In this document: positions 32,811 through 40,879 of the stretch, piece by piece | Numbering within the stretch: position 1 is the stretch's first letter | Layout of the letters: every line of letters starts with the position of its first letter | Source: Nocardioides lijunqiniae | GTDB taxonomy: Bacteria; Actinomycetota; Actinomycetes; Propionibacteriales; Nocardioidaceae | Reading direction: 5' to 3' | NCBI RefSeq assembly: GCF_015024225.1 | Contig: NZ_JACJGM010000010.1 | Location: 62,001 to 126,000 of the forward strand | Length of the DNA: 64,000 bases | Position numbers and translations under genes: made by a program | Notes under the pieces: model-generated | Told to the model about the DNA's origin: nothing | Databases searched by the model: none | The model's input: the letters and a program-made list of their open reading frames with translations, nothing else

Positions 32811-35531
32811 CTACTCCGGCGGCTGGGGGACGAGCAGGGTGGCGAGCTGGGTGCGGGAGCGGAGGTCCAGCTTGCGGTAGATGCGGGTGAGGGTGGCCTC
32901 GACGGTCTTGACGCTGACGAAGGTGCGCTCGGCGATCTCGCGGTTGCTGGCGCCCTGCGCGACCTCGCGGGCGACCCGGCGCTCGCCGTCGGTGAGCCGG
33001 TCGAGCAGCGGGTCGGCGCCCTGGCCGGGCGGGTGCGGGAGCAGCTCGGCGCGCACCTGGTCGGCCCACGAGCGGGCGTGCAGGGACGTGAACAGGTCGT
33101 GCGCGTCCTGGAGGGCCGCCCGCGCCGCGGCGACGCGGCGACGGCGACGCTCGAGGTGGGCACGGGTCACCAGGGTGCGGCCGAGGTCGATGCGCATGCC
33201 GACGTCGGCCGTGACCTTGGCCGAGCGGTCGAGGACCAGCTCGGCGCCGACCAGGTCGCCGCGGGCGACGAGCAGCTCGGCCTCGGCGCGGTCGAGCTGG
33301 GCGGCGACCCCTTCGGTGCCCCCACGCCCGTCGAGCACCCGGCGCGCCTGCGCCAGCAGCGACTCCGCGTCGTCGAGCTGGCCGAGGAGGACCAGGGCGC
33401 CGACCAGCTCGGCCTGCCAGCGGTTGACCGTCGGGTCGGCGATGCCGTGCTCGTGCTCCAGCTCGCGGATCCGGGTGAGGGCGTCGCGGGCGCCGCTGGC
33501 GTCGCCGCTGCGCATCAGCCCCTGCCCGAGCAGGATCAGGTGGCGCTGCAGGTAGCGGTTGTCGCCTCGCTCTGCCGCGGCCTCCGCGCCTCGCTGGGCC
33601 AGCGTGACGGCGCGCCCCAGGTCGCCGCCCACGAGCTCGGCCTGGGCGGTGATGAACCAGCCGGTGTGCGCGCTGAGCCCGAACTCCTCCCCCACGGTGG
33701 TCGCCCGCTCGGCGTACTCCATCGCCTCGCGGCACCGCCCGGTGCGGGCGGCGACCTCCACCAGGCACCGCAGCACGTGGACGTGGTCCATGCCCGCCCC
33801 GCGCTCGACGTGGGCCAGCATCGCCAGGAAGCCGCTCCACGCCTCGTCGAGCCGGTCGTCGTAGAGGGCGAAGCGGGCGGCCATGTAGGCCGGCGAGGTG
33901 TGCAGGAACCCGGTCGGCACCGGCACGTCGAGGGCGACCGCGCGGGCGAGGTGGTGGTCGTGGTCGAGGCCCAGCCAGCGCCGCGCGACCGCGAGCGCGG
34001 TCAGCCCGACCGCCAGGTCGTCGATGTCCCCGGACGCCTCCAGCAGCCCCACCGCCCGCTCCGCCGACCGCGCCGCGGCGGCGGGTCGCGCCTCCATCAG
34101 CGCCATCCGTGCCCGCTGCAGCAGCACCATCGCGACCAGCCGGTCGTTGTCGCCGGCGTCGGCGAGCGCGGCGGTGAGCACCTCGTCGAGGAACGCCGGG
34201 CCGCTGGCGGCGAGCTCGGGCACGGCGAGCCGCACCCGCACCGCCTGGGCCGGGGTCGCGGGCGTCTCCAGGAAGTCGGTGAGGCCGCGGTTGAGCAGGT
34301 CGACGTGGTTGCCCGGCGCGGCGGTCTCCACCGCCGTGGCCAGCCACTCCACGCGCTCCTGCGCCAGCTCGCAGGGGGCGCGGTCGGCGGCGAGGAGGTA
34401 GAGCTCCGCGGCGATCTCGCGGCCGCCCGACTCGAGCGCCTCCCGGGCGGCGAGCCCCAGCTCGTGGGCCAGGTCGGCGTCGGGTCGGGGGTCGGCGAGC
34501 GCGACGTGCCGCATCCGCTCCGCCGGCGTCGTGGCCACGTCGGCCAGCCGGCGGTGGTGCTCGGCGCGGTCGGTGGCGGCGACCGCGTCGGTGACGATCG
34601 CGCGCAGCATGGTCGGCGTGAACCGCACGACGCCCTCCGGGCCGGTGACCAGCCCCGCCTGCGCGGCGCGGCGCAGCTCCTCGTCGGCGCCGAGGCGTCC
34701 GGCGCGCTCCAGCTGGCGCACGGTCGGGCGGTGGAGGAGGGCGGCGAGGCACAGCGACTCGCGCACGTCGGGTGGCTGGGCGAGGAACCGGTCGCGCAGC
34801 ACCCGCTCCAGGCTGGTCGGCAGCGGTGTGGGCCGGCCGAGCAGCGACGGCGTCGCGCCGATCGCGCCGGCGAGGGCCAGCGCGAGCGAGGGCACGCCGC
34901 CGGACTCGACGTAGAGGGTGTGCGCGACGTCGGCGGGCAGGCCGTGGGCGCAGAGCAGGTCGACCATGTCGTCGGCCTCGAGCGGTGGCACCTCCAGCGG
35001 GTGCAGGTCGCTCACGTCGGCCTCCGTGCCGCGGTCGCCGGGCCCGACCGTCGCGACCACCGAGACCCGGCCCCGCAGTCGCCGTCGCGCGTAGCCGACG
35101 ATGCGCGAGGACTCGCCGTCGAGCCACTGGACGTCGTCGAGCAGCAGCAGGATCGGCTGCTGGGCGGCCCACGCGTCCAGGACCGCGTGGAAGGCGGCCG
35201 CGAGGTCCGAGCGCAGGTCGTCGGTGGCCTCGATGCCCACGAGCCCCGACCCGACCACCGCGCGCGTGGTCGGGGGCAGGTCCGCGACGAACGCCGCCGG
35301 CACCTGCGCGAGCAGGTCGCGCAGGGCCGCGAACGGCAGCGCGTGCTCGTCGGCAGCACCCCCGGCGCGGAGCGACACCGCGCCCCGCCCCGCGCGGTGC
35401 TGCTCCTCGAGGTGGTCGAGCAGGGCGCTCTTGCCGACGCCCACCGGTCCGTGGAGCGCGACGGACTCGCCCCGCCCGAGAAGGACCTGGACCTCCGAGA
35501 GCAGGGTGAGACGGCCGACGACCCGAGACAC
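32811..35531 (-). CDS. Large ATP-binding LuxR (LAL) transcription regulator
   Basis: 906 residues. An N-terminal AAA/STAND ATPase shows Walker A (HGPVGVGKSALLDH) and Walker B (ILLLLDDVQWLD). A long helical TPR-like region (about 330-830) follows, and a C-terminal GerE helix-turn-helix (RLTDGERRVAREVAQGASNR followed by EIAERTFVSVKTVEATLTRI). LAL regulators respond to a ligand, often a sugar or oligomer, by ATP-driven assembly; the ligand here is unknown. GTG 35531 is chosen because homology begins at VVGRLTLLSEV and a TACCCT -10 lies seven bases before it. The gene stands alone; its target may be the downstream exported protease, by position only. Confidence 0.88.
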   Translation of the reverse strand: MSRVVGRLTLLSEVQVLLGRGESVALHGPVGVGKSALLDHLEEQHRAGRGAVSLRAGGAADEHALPFAALRDLLAQVPAAFVADLPPTTRAVVGSGLVGIEATDDLRSDLAAAFHAVLDAWAAQQPILLLLDDVQWLDGESSRIVGYARRRLRGRVSVVATVGPGDRGTEADVSDLHPLEVPPLEADDMVDLLCAHGLPADVAHTLYVESGGVPSLALALAGAIGATPSLLGRPTPLPTSLERVLRDRFLAQPPDVRESLCLAALLHRPTVRQLERAGRLGADEELRRAAQAGLVTGPEGVVRFTPTMLRAIVTDAVAATDRAEHHRRLADVATTPAERMRHVALADPRPDADLAHELGLAAREALESGGREIAAELYLLAADRAPCELAQERVEWLATAVETAAPGNHVDLLNRGLTDFLETPATPAQAVRVRLAVPELAASGPAFLDEVLTAALADAGDNDRLVAMVLLQRARMALMEARPAAAARSAERAVGLLEASGDIDDLAVGLTALAVARRWLGLDHDHHLARAVALDVPVPTGFLHTSPAYMAARFALYDDRLDEAWSGFLAMLAHVERGAGMDHVHVLRCLVEVAARTGRCREAMEYAERATTVGEEFGLSAHTGWFITAQAELVGGDLGRAVTLAQRGAEAAAERGDNRYLQRHLILLGQGLMRSGDASGARDALTRIRELEHEHGIADPTVNRWQAELVGALVLLGQLDDAESLLAQARRVLDGRGGTEGVAAQLDRAEAELLVARGDLVGAELVLDRSAKVTADVGMRIDLGRTLVTRAHLERRRRRVAAARAALQDAHDLFTSLHARSWADQVRAELLPHPPGQGADPLLDRLTDGERRVAREVAQGASNREIAERTFVSVKTVEATLTRIYRKLDLRSRTQLATLLVPQPPE

Positions 35532-35538
35532 CGCTGCC

Positions 35539-35544
35539 AGGGTA
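35539..35544 (-). promoter_or_regulatory. Leaderless-type -10 of the LAL regulator gene
   Basis: TACCCT on the minus strand lies seven bases before GTG 35531, with no ribosome binding site between. It fixes the start of this large gene. Confidence 0.5.
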
Positions 35545-35636
35545 GGGCCCGGCCCTGCGGCGGCGACAGCCCTCCGGCGCCGGAGACCGGAAGCTCGCAC
35601 GGCCCCGCGAGGACCCAGCGCCGACCCAGGGCGGTC

Positions 35637-37517
35637 TCAGCGCGCCTTGCGCAGGAAGGCCTCCAGGATGGGTCCGGCCGTGCGCGAGCCGGAGGCCCCG
35701 AGCTCGACGAAGACCGCCACGGCGAGGTCGCCCTGGGCCGCGATCATCCAGGCGTGCGTCTCGACGCGGCCGCCGCGCTCGAACTCCGCGGTGCCGGTCT
35801 TGGCGATCACCTCGGGTCCGGGCACGTCCTGGAGGCCGGCGCCGCTGCCGTCGGTGACGACGCCGCGCATCATCGCCTTGAGCTCGCGCGCCTCTCCCGC
35901 GGTGAGCGGCTCCACGTCGGGCGGGGTCACCTCGACCGAGGGCAGCAGCCGCGGGACCACCACCGACCCCTGCTGCACGGAGGCGACCACCGTCGCCATG
36001 GCCATCGGGGAGGCCAGGACCCGGCCCTGGCCGATGAGGTTGGCGGCCTTCTCGGTGCGGGACGCCGCCGGCTCCACCTGCCCGAAGTAGGCCGGGAAGC
36101 CCAGGTCGTGGTCGATGCCCATGCCCAGGGAGGCGGCGGCCTCGAAGAGGTCGAGCTCGCCGAGCTTGGGTGCCTGCGAGATGAAGGCGGTGTTGCACGA
36201 GTTGGCCAGCGCCGTGCGCAGCGGGATCCGCCCGACCGCGGAGGCGGGGTAGTCGGAGTAGTTCTTGAAGCGCTTGCCGTCCACGGTCAGCGTGGTGGTG
36301 CACGGCACCGGGGTGTCGGGGGTGACCCCGGCGCGCAGCAGCGCCAGGGTGCTGGCGGTCTTGAACGTCGAGCCGGGCGCGAACTGCCCGAACGTGGCGA
36401 TGTTCTGCCCGCCGGTGCCCGGGCCGTTGGCCGCGACCAGGATGTCGCCGTTGCTCGGGCGCAGCGCGACGATCGCGCTCGAGGGTCCGACGTCGCGCAG
36501 CAGCAGCTCCGCCTCGACCTGGAGGTCGAGGTCCATCGTGAGCTCCAGCGGCCGGCCCGGGGCGCCGTCGACCCGGAAGAGCTCGCGCTCCTTGCCGTCG
36601 GAGCCCACCGCGTTGACGACGGCACCCGGCATGCCCTGCAGCTGCTCGTCGTAGCGCGACTGCAGCCCGGAGAGGCCGGCCTGGTCGCCGGGCTGGTAGC
36701 GCTCGGGGTCCTCGGCCACCATCTCGGCGGTGACCTCGCCGACGGTGCCGAGGATGGGCGCCGCGAACTCCCGCGACGGTGCGAGCGGGACGTCGTCGCC
36801 GAGCGCGCGGGCGCCGGGGATCTGCTCGTAGCCGCTGCCGACCCGGGGTGGCACCTGGTCGGCGCGGTAGACGATGGCCTCGACGAACGCGAGCGCGCCG
36901 GCGCCCCTGACCTGCTTGACGAACGGCGCCACGTCGATGCCGACGAGGCGGGCGAGGCTGCGGGCCGACGCCCCCGCCTGGGCCGCCGGCACCTGGCCCC
37001 GGTCGATGCCCAGGCGCACGACGTCGCGCGGGGTGACGATCTTGAGACCACGCGCCCCGACGATGTCGCCGCGGGCGGCGCGGACCGGGGTGAGGTCGAG
37101 CGTGGTCGACGCGCCCAGGGACGGCTCGACCAGCTCGCGGGTCCACACCACCTGCCACTCGTCGTCGACCCGGCTCAGCGTGGCCTCGCTGTCGTAGGTC
37201 CACGGCCGGTCGGCGGCGATCGGCCAGGTCCAGGACAGCGTGGCCGTGGCGGTGTCGCCGTCGGTGGTCACGTCGCCGGCCTCCACGGTCGGCTCGACCT
37301 CGCCCATGCCCTTCACGACCTCGCCCAGCTCGGCCTTGACCTCGGCCGAGGTGGCCTGGGTGAACGGAACGTCGGCGAGGTCACCGCTGACCAGGCCGTC
37401 GGCCAGCGCCTGCGCCGCTGCGTCGGGGTCGGGTCCGCGGTCGGCCGGGTCGCCGGAGGAGTCGCACGCGGCGAGGAGCAGGACGAGGGCGGTCAGGCCC
37501 GCGAGTCGAGAACGCAT
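35637..37517 (-). CDS. Class B penicillin-binding protein with MecA-like N-terminal domain
   Basis: 626 residues. A lipobox (VLLLAACDSS) marks a lipid-anchored start, followed by an NTF2-like/MecA_N domain (about 35-145) and a PBP dimerisation domain (about 150-330). The transpeptidase domain has the three penicillin-binding motifs: APGSTFKT with nucleophile Ser383, NSCNTAF (SxN), and AKTGTAE with Lys573. The enzyme should cross-link peptidoglycan outside the membrane. The lipoprotein anchor replaces the usual N-terminal helix, as in the PBP subgroup related to MecA and M. tuberculosis PbpA-like lipoproteins; beta-lactam susceptibility cannot be inferred. AAGGGAGG precedes the ATG. Confidence 0.9.
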   Translation of the reverse strand: MRSRLAGLTALVLLLAACDSSGDPADRGPDPDAAAQALADGLVSGDLADVPFTQATSAEVKAELGEVVKGMGEVEPTVEAGDVTTDGDTATATLSWTWPIAADRPWTYDSEATLSRVDDEWQVVWTRELVEPSLGASTTLDLTPVRAARGDIVGARGLKIVTPRDVVRLGIDRGQVPAAQAGASARSLARLVGIDVAPFVKQVRGAGALAFVEAIVYRADQVPPRVGSGYEQIPGARALGDDVPLAPSREFAAPILGTVGEVTAEMVAEDPERYQPGDQAGLSGLQSRYDEQLQGMPGAVVNAVGSDGKERELFRVDGAPGRPLELTMDLDLQVEAELLLRDVGPSSAIVALRPSNGDILVAANGPGTGGQNIATFGQFAPGSTFKTASTLALLRAGVTPDTPVPCTTTLTVDGKRFKNYSDYPASAVGRIPLRTALANSCNTAFISQAPKLGELDLFEAAASLGMGIDHDLGFPAYFGQVEPAASRTEKAANLIGQGRVLASPMAMATVVASVQQGSVVVPRLLPSVEVTPPDVEPLTAGEARELKAMMRGVVTDGSGAGLQDVPGPEVIAKTGTAEFERGGRVETHAWMIAAQGDLAVAVFVELGASGSRTAGPILEAFLRKAR

Positions 37518-37555
37518 GCCTCCCTTCTAGCACCCGCCGCCCCGGCCCCCGGTCA

Positions 37556-38569
37556 TCAGTGGCGGGCGAGCCACCGGTCGATGTCGATGCCGGCGCGCCG
37601 TGCCGCGACCCGTGCGGCGCGCGTCGTCAGGTCGGGCACCCGGAACGTCTCGGGCTCGATGCGCGAGTCCGCTGCGGCGTAGCGCCGCTGCGAGGCGGCG
37701 ATCTGCGCGGCCGGCACCCGCGCGCCGTACGACGTGGGCGTGGTGCGCGCGGAGGCGCCGGTGAGCAGGGGGCTCACCAGCGGCGCGTAGCCGGAGGAGT
37801 GGCCGGGGCGGTTGGGGTGGTAGCTCTCGCTGATCGGGTTGGAGAGCCCGTTGAGCCACTCGGGGCTGTCGCAGACGGCGTGGCCGACGAAGCGGCTGGT
37901 GGGGTTGGCGAAGGCGAACCCGCGCGCCGACGCGGCGGCCGCGAGCTTGCTGTTGAGCAGGTCCGCGGTCTGGTTGAGCCGCGTCTCCTCCGCGGGGGAG
38001 AACCACGTCAGGGCGTTGCAGTCCTCGCCCTGGAAGATGCGGGGGTAGCCCACGACGACGACCTTGGCGCTGCTGGCGCGGGAGCGGATCGAGGAGTACA
38101 GGGTGGTGAGCCGGCCCGGCAGGGTGGTGCGGATGAAGGCCTGCGCGGTGTCGATGGCGCCGTCGCAGTCACCGGCCCACCAGGGCGTCGCGCACTCGGT
38201 CAGGACGCCGGTGAAGTCGGCGTCGTTGCCGCCGACGGAGAGCGTGACGTAGCGGGTGGTCGCCGACAGGGCGCCGAGCTGGGTGCTGGTGACGTCGGCG
38301 ATCTTCGCGCCGGAGCAGGCGCGGAAGTTCAGCGCGTAGCCGCGCGCCGCGGCGACCAGGCTCGGGTAGGCGTACGTCGAGCGCTGGCACGAGGTGCCGT
38401 CGGCGATGTAGGAGCGGGTCCCGGTGCCCGACGAGTAGGAGTCGCCGAGGGCGACGTAGGCCGGACCGGCCGCCTGGGCCGGTGGGGCGACGAGCAGCGC
38501 CGAGGTGGTGGCGAGGGCCGCCAGCGCGAGCAGGGCGGCGCGAGCGGGACGAGCGAGACGTGTGAGCAC
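37556..38569 (-). CDS. Secreted SGNH-hydrolase (GDSL lipase/esterase)
   Basis: 337 residues. The GTG start gives a classical signal peptide (about 1-34, ending PPAQAAG); GGAGG lies eight bases upstream and supports it over the longer frame from 38611. YVALGDSYSSGTGT is SGNH block I with the nucleophilic serine, TLSVGGNDADF is block III, and SESYHPNRPGHSSGY carries the catalytic Asp/His equivalents of block V. Paired cysteines suggest disulfides as in Streptomyces lipases. It probably hydrolyses lipids or acyl esters outside the cell. A short C-terminal tail of about 60 residues past the fold is unassigned. Confidence 0.88.
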   Translation of the reverse strand: MLTRLARPARAALLALAALATTSALLVAPPAQAAGPAYVALGDSYSSGTGTRSYIADGTSCQRSTYAYPSLVAAARGYALNFRACSGAKIADVTSTQLGALSATTRYVTLSVGGNDADFTGVLTECATPWWAGDCDGAIDTAQAFIRTTLPGRLTTLYSSIRSRASSAKVVVVGYPRIFQGEDCNALTWFSPAEETRLNQTADLLNSKLAAAASARGFAFANPTSRFVGHAVCDSPEWLNGLSNPISESYHPNRPGHSSGYAPLVSPLLTGASARTTPTSYGARVPAAQIAASQRRYAAADSRIEPETFRVPDLTTRAARVAARRAGIDIDRWLARH

Positions 38570-38629
38570 TTCCGAGACCTCCGAGAACCCGGGCACCACG
38601 CGATGTGGCACGGGTCACACACCCTGCCA

Positions 38630-39070
38630 CTACCAGTGGGGCGTCGACCAGAGGGCGCCGCCGTCGGTCGCCCCGGTCACCAGGTCCTCGACGTGGTCGC
38701 GGAAGCGGGGGCAGGTCGCGATGTCGTGGGCGCGGCAGCGCAGGGCGTGCTCGGTCATCTCCCGGGAGCGCTGCATCTCCTGCATGCGCCGGTCCAGGTC
38801 CGCGACGTGCTGCTCCAGGACCCGGTGCCGGTCCCCGGACTCCGCGTCGAGGAGCACGAGGATCTGGTCCAGGCTCATGCCGGCGGCCTTGCTGCGCAGG
38901 ATCACCGCGACCCGGTAGACGTCGTCCCGGGCGTAGCGCCGGCGTCCTCCGCCGTCGCGCGCGGGGTCCAGGAGCCCCACGTCCTCCCAGTGGCGCAGCA
39001 CGTGCGTGGCCAGCCCGAAGCGGGCCGCGAGCTCGCCGACCGACAGGTCGACCTCAGCGCTTGACTTCAT
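38630..39070 (-). CDS. MerR-family regulator divergent from the TrxB-like gene
   Basis: 146 residues. The N-terminal winged helix reads VDLSVGELAARFGLATHVLR then HWEDVGLLDPARDGGGRRRY, followed by a long dimerisation helix (about 70-115). The C-terminal part has two cysteines, RCRAHDIATCPRF, spaced unlike the SoxR iron-sulfur cluster, so the sensor may be a metal or dithiol. ATG 39070 is preferred; a longer frame would run past the operator. The start codon is inside a dyad CTTCATGT/ACATGAAG that lies in a 19-base spacer promoter for the divergent oxidoreductase. Autoregulation and activation of that gene are expected from family behaviour. Confidence 0.85.
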   Translation of the reverse strand: MKSSAEVDLSVGELAARFGLATHVLRHWEDVGLLDPARDGGGRRRYARDDVYRVAVILRSKAAGMSLDQILVLLDAESGDRHRVLEQHVADLDRRMQEMQRSREMTEHALRCRAHDIATCPRFRDHVEDLVTGATDGGALWSTPHW

Positions 39071-39091
39071 GTCAACATGAAGACACATCCT
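39061..39091 (+). promoter_or_regulatory. MerR-type promoter of the thioredoxin-reductase-like gene
   Basis: TTGACT (39061-39066), exactly 19 bases, CATCCT (39086-39091). The spacer holds the dyad CTTCATGTCAACATGAAG with only the two central bases unpaired. This is the MerR promoter geometry, and the merR gene is adjacent and divergent. Confidence 0.6.
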
Positions 39092-39128
39092 CGTGGCTGA
39101 CACAAGTTCTCGACGTCAGGAGACGCAG

Positions 39129-40079
39129 ATGCAGATCGACCAGTACGACGTGATCGTGGTCGGCGGTGGACCCGCCGGCCTCCAGGCCGCCCTCACCCTG
39201 GGCCGCATGCACCACCGGGTGCTGCTGCTCGACTCGGGTCACTACCGCAACGACCCGGCCGACCACCTGCACAACTTCGTGACCCGCGACGGGACGCCGC
39301 CCGCGGAGTTCCGCGCGCTCGCGCACCGCGACCTCGACGAGTACGCCACCGTCGAGCGGCGCTCCGTCGCGGTGTCCGCCATCGAGCCGGCGGGCGCCAA
39401 CGCCGCCGGCGACGGCTTCACCGTCACCCTCGCCGACGGTGCGCAGGCGCTGGCCCGCCGAGTGGTGCTGGCCACCGGGGTGCGCGACACGCTGCCCGAG
39501 CTGCCGGGCCTGGAGCCCCTCTGGGGCAACGTCGTGGCCCACTGCCCGTTCTGCCACGGCCACGAGTTCGCCGGCGGCCACGTCGCGCTGCTCGGCGCCG
39601 GTCCGCACACCCCGCGCGTGGCGCTGATGGTGTCGCGCATCGCGGACCGGGTGACCGTGCTGACCGACGGCGCCGGCCTGGACGAGCCGACCGCGACCCT
39701 CCTGGCGGGCGCGGGCATCGCCGTGCGCGCCGACCGCGTCAGCGGCCTCTCCCCCAGCGAGACCGGCGCGACGGTGTCGTTCGAGGACGGCCCGGCCGAG
39801 GAGGTCGCCGGGATCTTCGTGACCACCACGCTCACCCAGTCGGCGCCGTTCGCCGAGCAGCTCGGCCTGGCGATGCTGCCCTCGGGCGGCATCGAGATCG
39901 ACGTCATGGGCCGCACCAGCGTGCCCGGGGTCTACGCCGCCGGGGACCTCGCCCACGTCGCCGAGGTCCCGATGGCGTTCGCCTCCGTGCTCACCGCCGC
40001 CTCCGCCGGGCTGGTCGCCGGGGCCGCGTGCGTCGCGGACCTGCTCGCCATCGACCACCGGATGCCGGTGCCGGCCTGA
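39129..40079 (+). CDS. Thioredoxin reductase-like FAD/NAD(P)H oxidoreductase
   Basis: 316 residues. The N-terminal FAD motif VVGGGPAGLQAALTLGRMHH, a central NAD(P)H domain (HVALLGAGPHTPRVALM), and CPFC (Cys139, Cys142) as the redox pair follow TrxB order. GVYAAGDLAHVAEVPMAFAS is the second FAD signature. ATG 39129 follows AGGAG by seven bases. No thioredoxin gene is adjacent, so the partner might be a peroxiredoxin, a distant thioredoxin or a small dithiol. Control by the divergent MerR protein through the 19-base spacer promoter is likely. Confidence 0.85.
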   Translation: MQIDQYDVIVVGGGPAGLQAALTLGRMHHRVLLLDSGHYRNDPADHLHNFVTRDGTPPAEFRALAHRDLDEYATVERRSVAVSAIEPAGANAAGDGFTVTLADGAQALARRVVLATGVRDTLPELPGLEPLWGNVVAHCPFCHGHEFAGGHVALLGAGPHTPRVALMVSRIADRVTVLTDGAGLDEPTATLLAGAGIAVRADRVSGLSPSETGATVSFEDGPAEEVAGIFVTTTLTQSAPFAEQLGLAMLPSGGIEIDVMGRTSVPGVYAAGDLAHVAEVPMAFASVLTAASAGLVAGAACVADLLAIDHRMPVPA

Positions 40080-40125
40080 GCCAGGCCGCGTGGGCCCGGG
40101 TCCGTCGACCGGGGGCGCCTCGTGC

Positions 40126-40131
40126 CACGAT
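40126..40131 (+). promoter_or_regulatory. Leaderless-type -10 of the DIP1984-family gene
   Basis: CACGAT lies seven bases before ATG 40139, with no ribosome binding site between. The variant first base (C for T) recurs at 47441 and 51472. Confidence 0.4.
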
Positions 40132-40138
40132 CGTGCCC

Positions 40139-40606
40139 ATGATGGTGGCCGAGGCCCTGATCGAGCGGGCGGACCTGCAGAAGCGCGTCGAGCAGCTGCG
40201 CCAGCGCATCGAGACCAACGCCCGCTACCAGGAGGGCGAGGAGCCCTCGGAGGACGCCGCCACCCTGCTGCGCGAGTGCGGTGACGTCCTCGTCCAGCTG
40301 CGTCGAGTGGTGACGGCGATCAACCTGACCAACGCCACCACGACCGTCGCCGACGGCCGCACGCTCACCGAGCTGCTCGCCGAGCGGGAGGCGCTCCGAG
40401 CACGGCACTCGGTGCTGGTCGCGGCCGCGGCAGCCGCGTCGGGCAGCGGGCACGGGTACCGCCAGATGCGCAGCGAGCTCCGTCAGATCGCCGCGCTGCC
40501 GGTCGCGGAGGTGCGGCGCGAGGCCGACCAGGTCGCGCGGGAGCTGCGGGTCCTCGACGTCCTGGTCCAGCGGACCAACTGGGAGGCCGTCCTGGTGGAG
40601 GTCTGA
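40139..40606 (+). CDS. DIP1984-family (septicolysin-like) helical protein
   Basis: 155 residues that are nearly all helical. ALIERADLQKRVEQLRQRIE followed by TNARYQEGEEPSEDAATLLR is the family start, and NLTNATTTVADGRTLTELLA and a final ATNW-like QRTNWEAVLVEV match the conserved pattern. Family members were once annotated as septicolysin; no pore-forming activity is shown by sequence and the function is unknown. Two adjacent in-frame ATGs exist (40139, 40142); the first fits a seven-base gap to a -10. A good hairpin follows 46 bases past the stop. Confidence 0.85.
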   Translation: MMVAEALIERADLQKRVEQLRQRIETNARYQEGEEPSEDAATLLRECGDVLVQLRRVVTAINLTNATTTVADGRTLTELLAEREALRARHSVLVAAAAAASGSGHGYRQMRSELRQIAALPVAEVRREADQVARELRVLDVLVQRTNWEAVLVEV

Positions 40607-40652
40607 GCTCAGAGGTGGTGAGTCGGTAGGCGCACCGGAGCGAGCACGAGCC

Positions 40653-40676
40653 GAGCCGGGCGGTCAATCCCGGCTC
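40653..40676 (+). terminator. Terminator after the DIP1984-family gene
   Basis: GAGCCGGG and CCCGGCTC form a perfect eight-base-pair stem with an eight-base loop. It lies in the 273-base gap before deaD. The gap contains no gene that I can support. Confidence 0.5.
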
Positions 40677-40826
40677 CGCGGCGCGGTGGGCAGCGCCTGG
40701 CCGACTGGCCTTCACGCACAGCCCAGCACCGTTCACCGGTGACACCGCACGCAGGACGACTCATCACCGTGTGCTGGCCGGTCGCCGAGGGCGGGTACGG
40801 GGACCTCACCACCACTCGGCGTCCGC

Positions 40827-40859
40827 GAGGGCGACACTCCACGTCTGGGTGTCGCCCTC
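40827..40859 (-). terminator. Terminator of the DEAD-box helicase gene
   Basis: GAGGGCGACAC and GTGTCGCCCTC form a perfect eleven-base-pair stem with an eleven-base loop, 20 bases past the helicase stop on the minus strand. Confidence 0.65.
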
Positions 40860-40879
40860 CGCTCGCCGCCGTGACGACG

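Noticed and set aside
37556-38611. Longer start of the SGNH hydrolase at 38611
   Set aside because: The shorter GTG at 38569 has GGAGG upstream and gives a proper signal peptide; the extension would place fourteen extra residues before it.
38630-39070. SoxR identity for the MerR protein
   Set aside because: The four-cysteine iron-sulfur motif of SoxR is absent; only two cysteines seven residues apart are present near the C-terminus.
39071-39128. Longer start of the TrxB-like protein at 39093
   Set aside because: It would begin almost immediately after the -10, within the untranslated leader, and AGGAG fits ATG 39129.
40620-40680. tRNA-like segments (AGTCGGTAGG D-arm-like, CCGGG...CCCGG T-arm-like) after the DIP1984-family gene
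   Set aside because: Distance between arms is too short for an anticodon arm, no acceptor stem pairs, and the T-loop consensus is absent. A terminator hairpin explains the stem.
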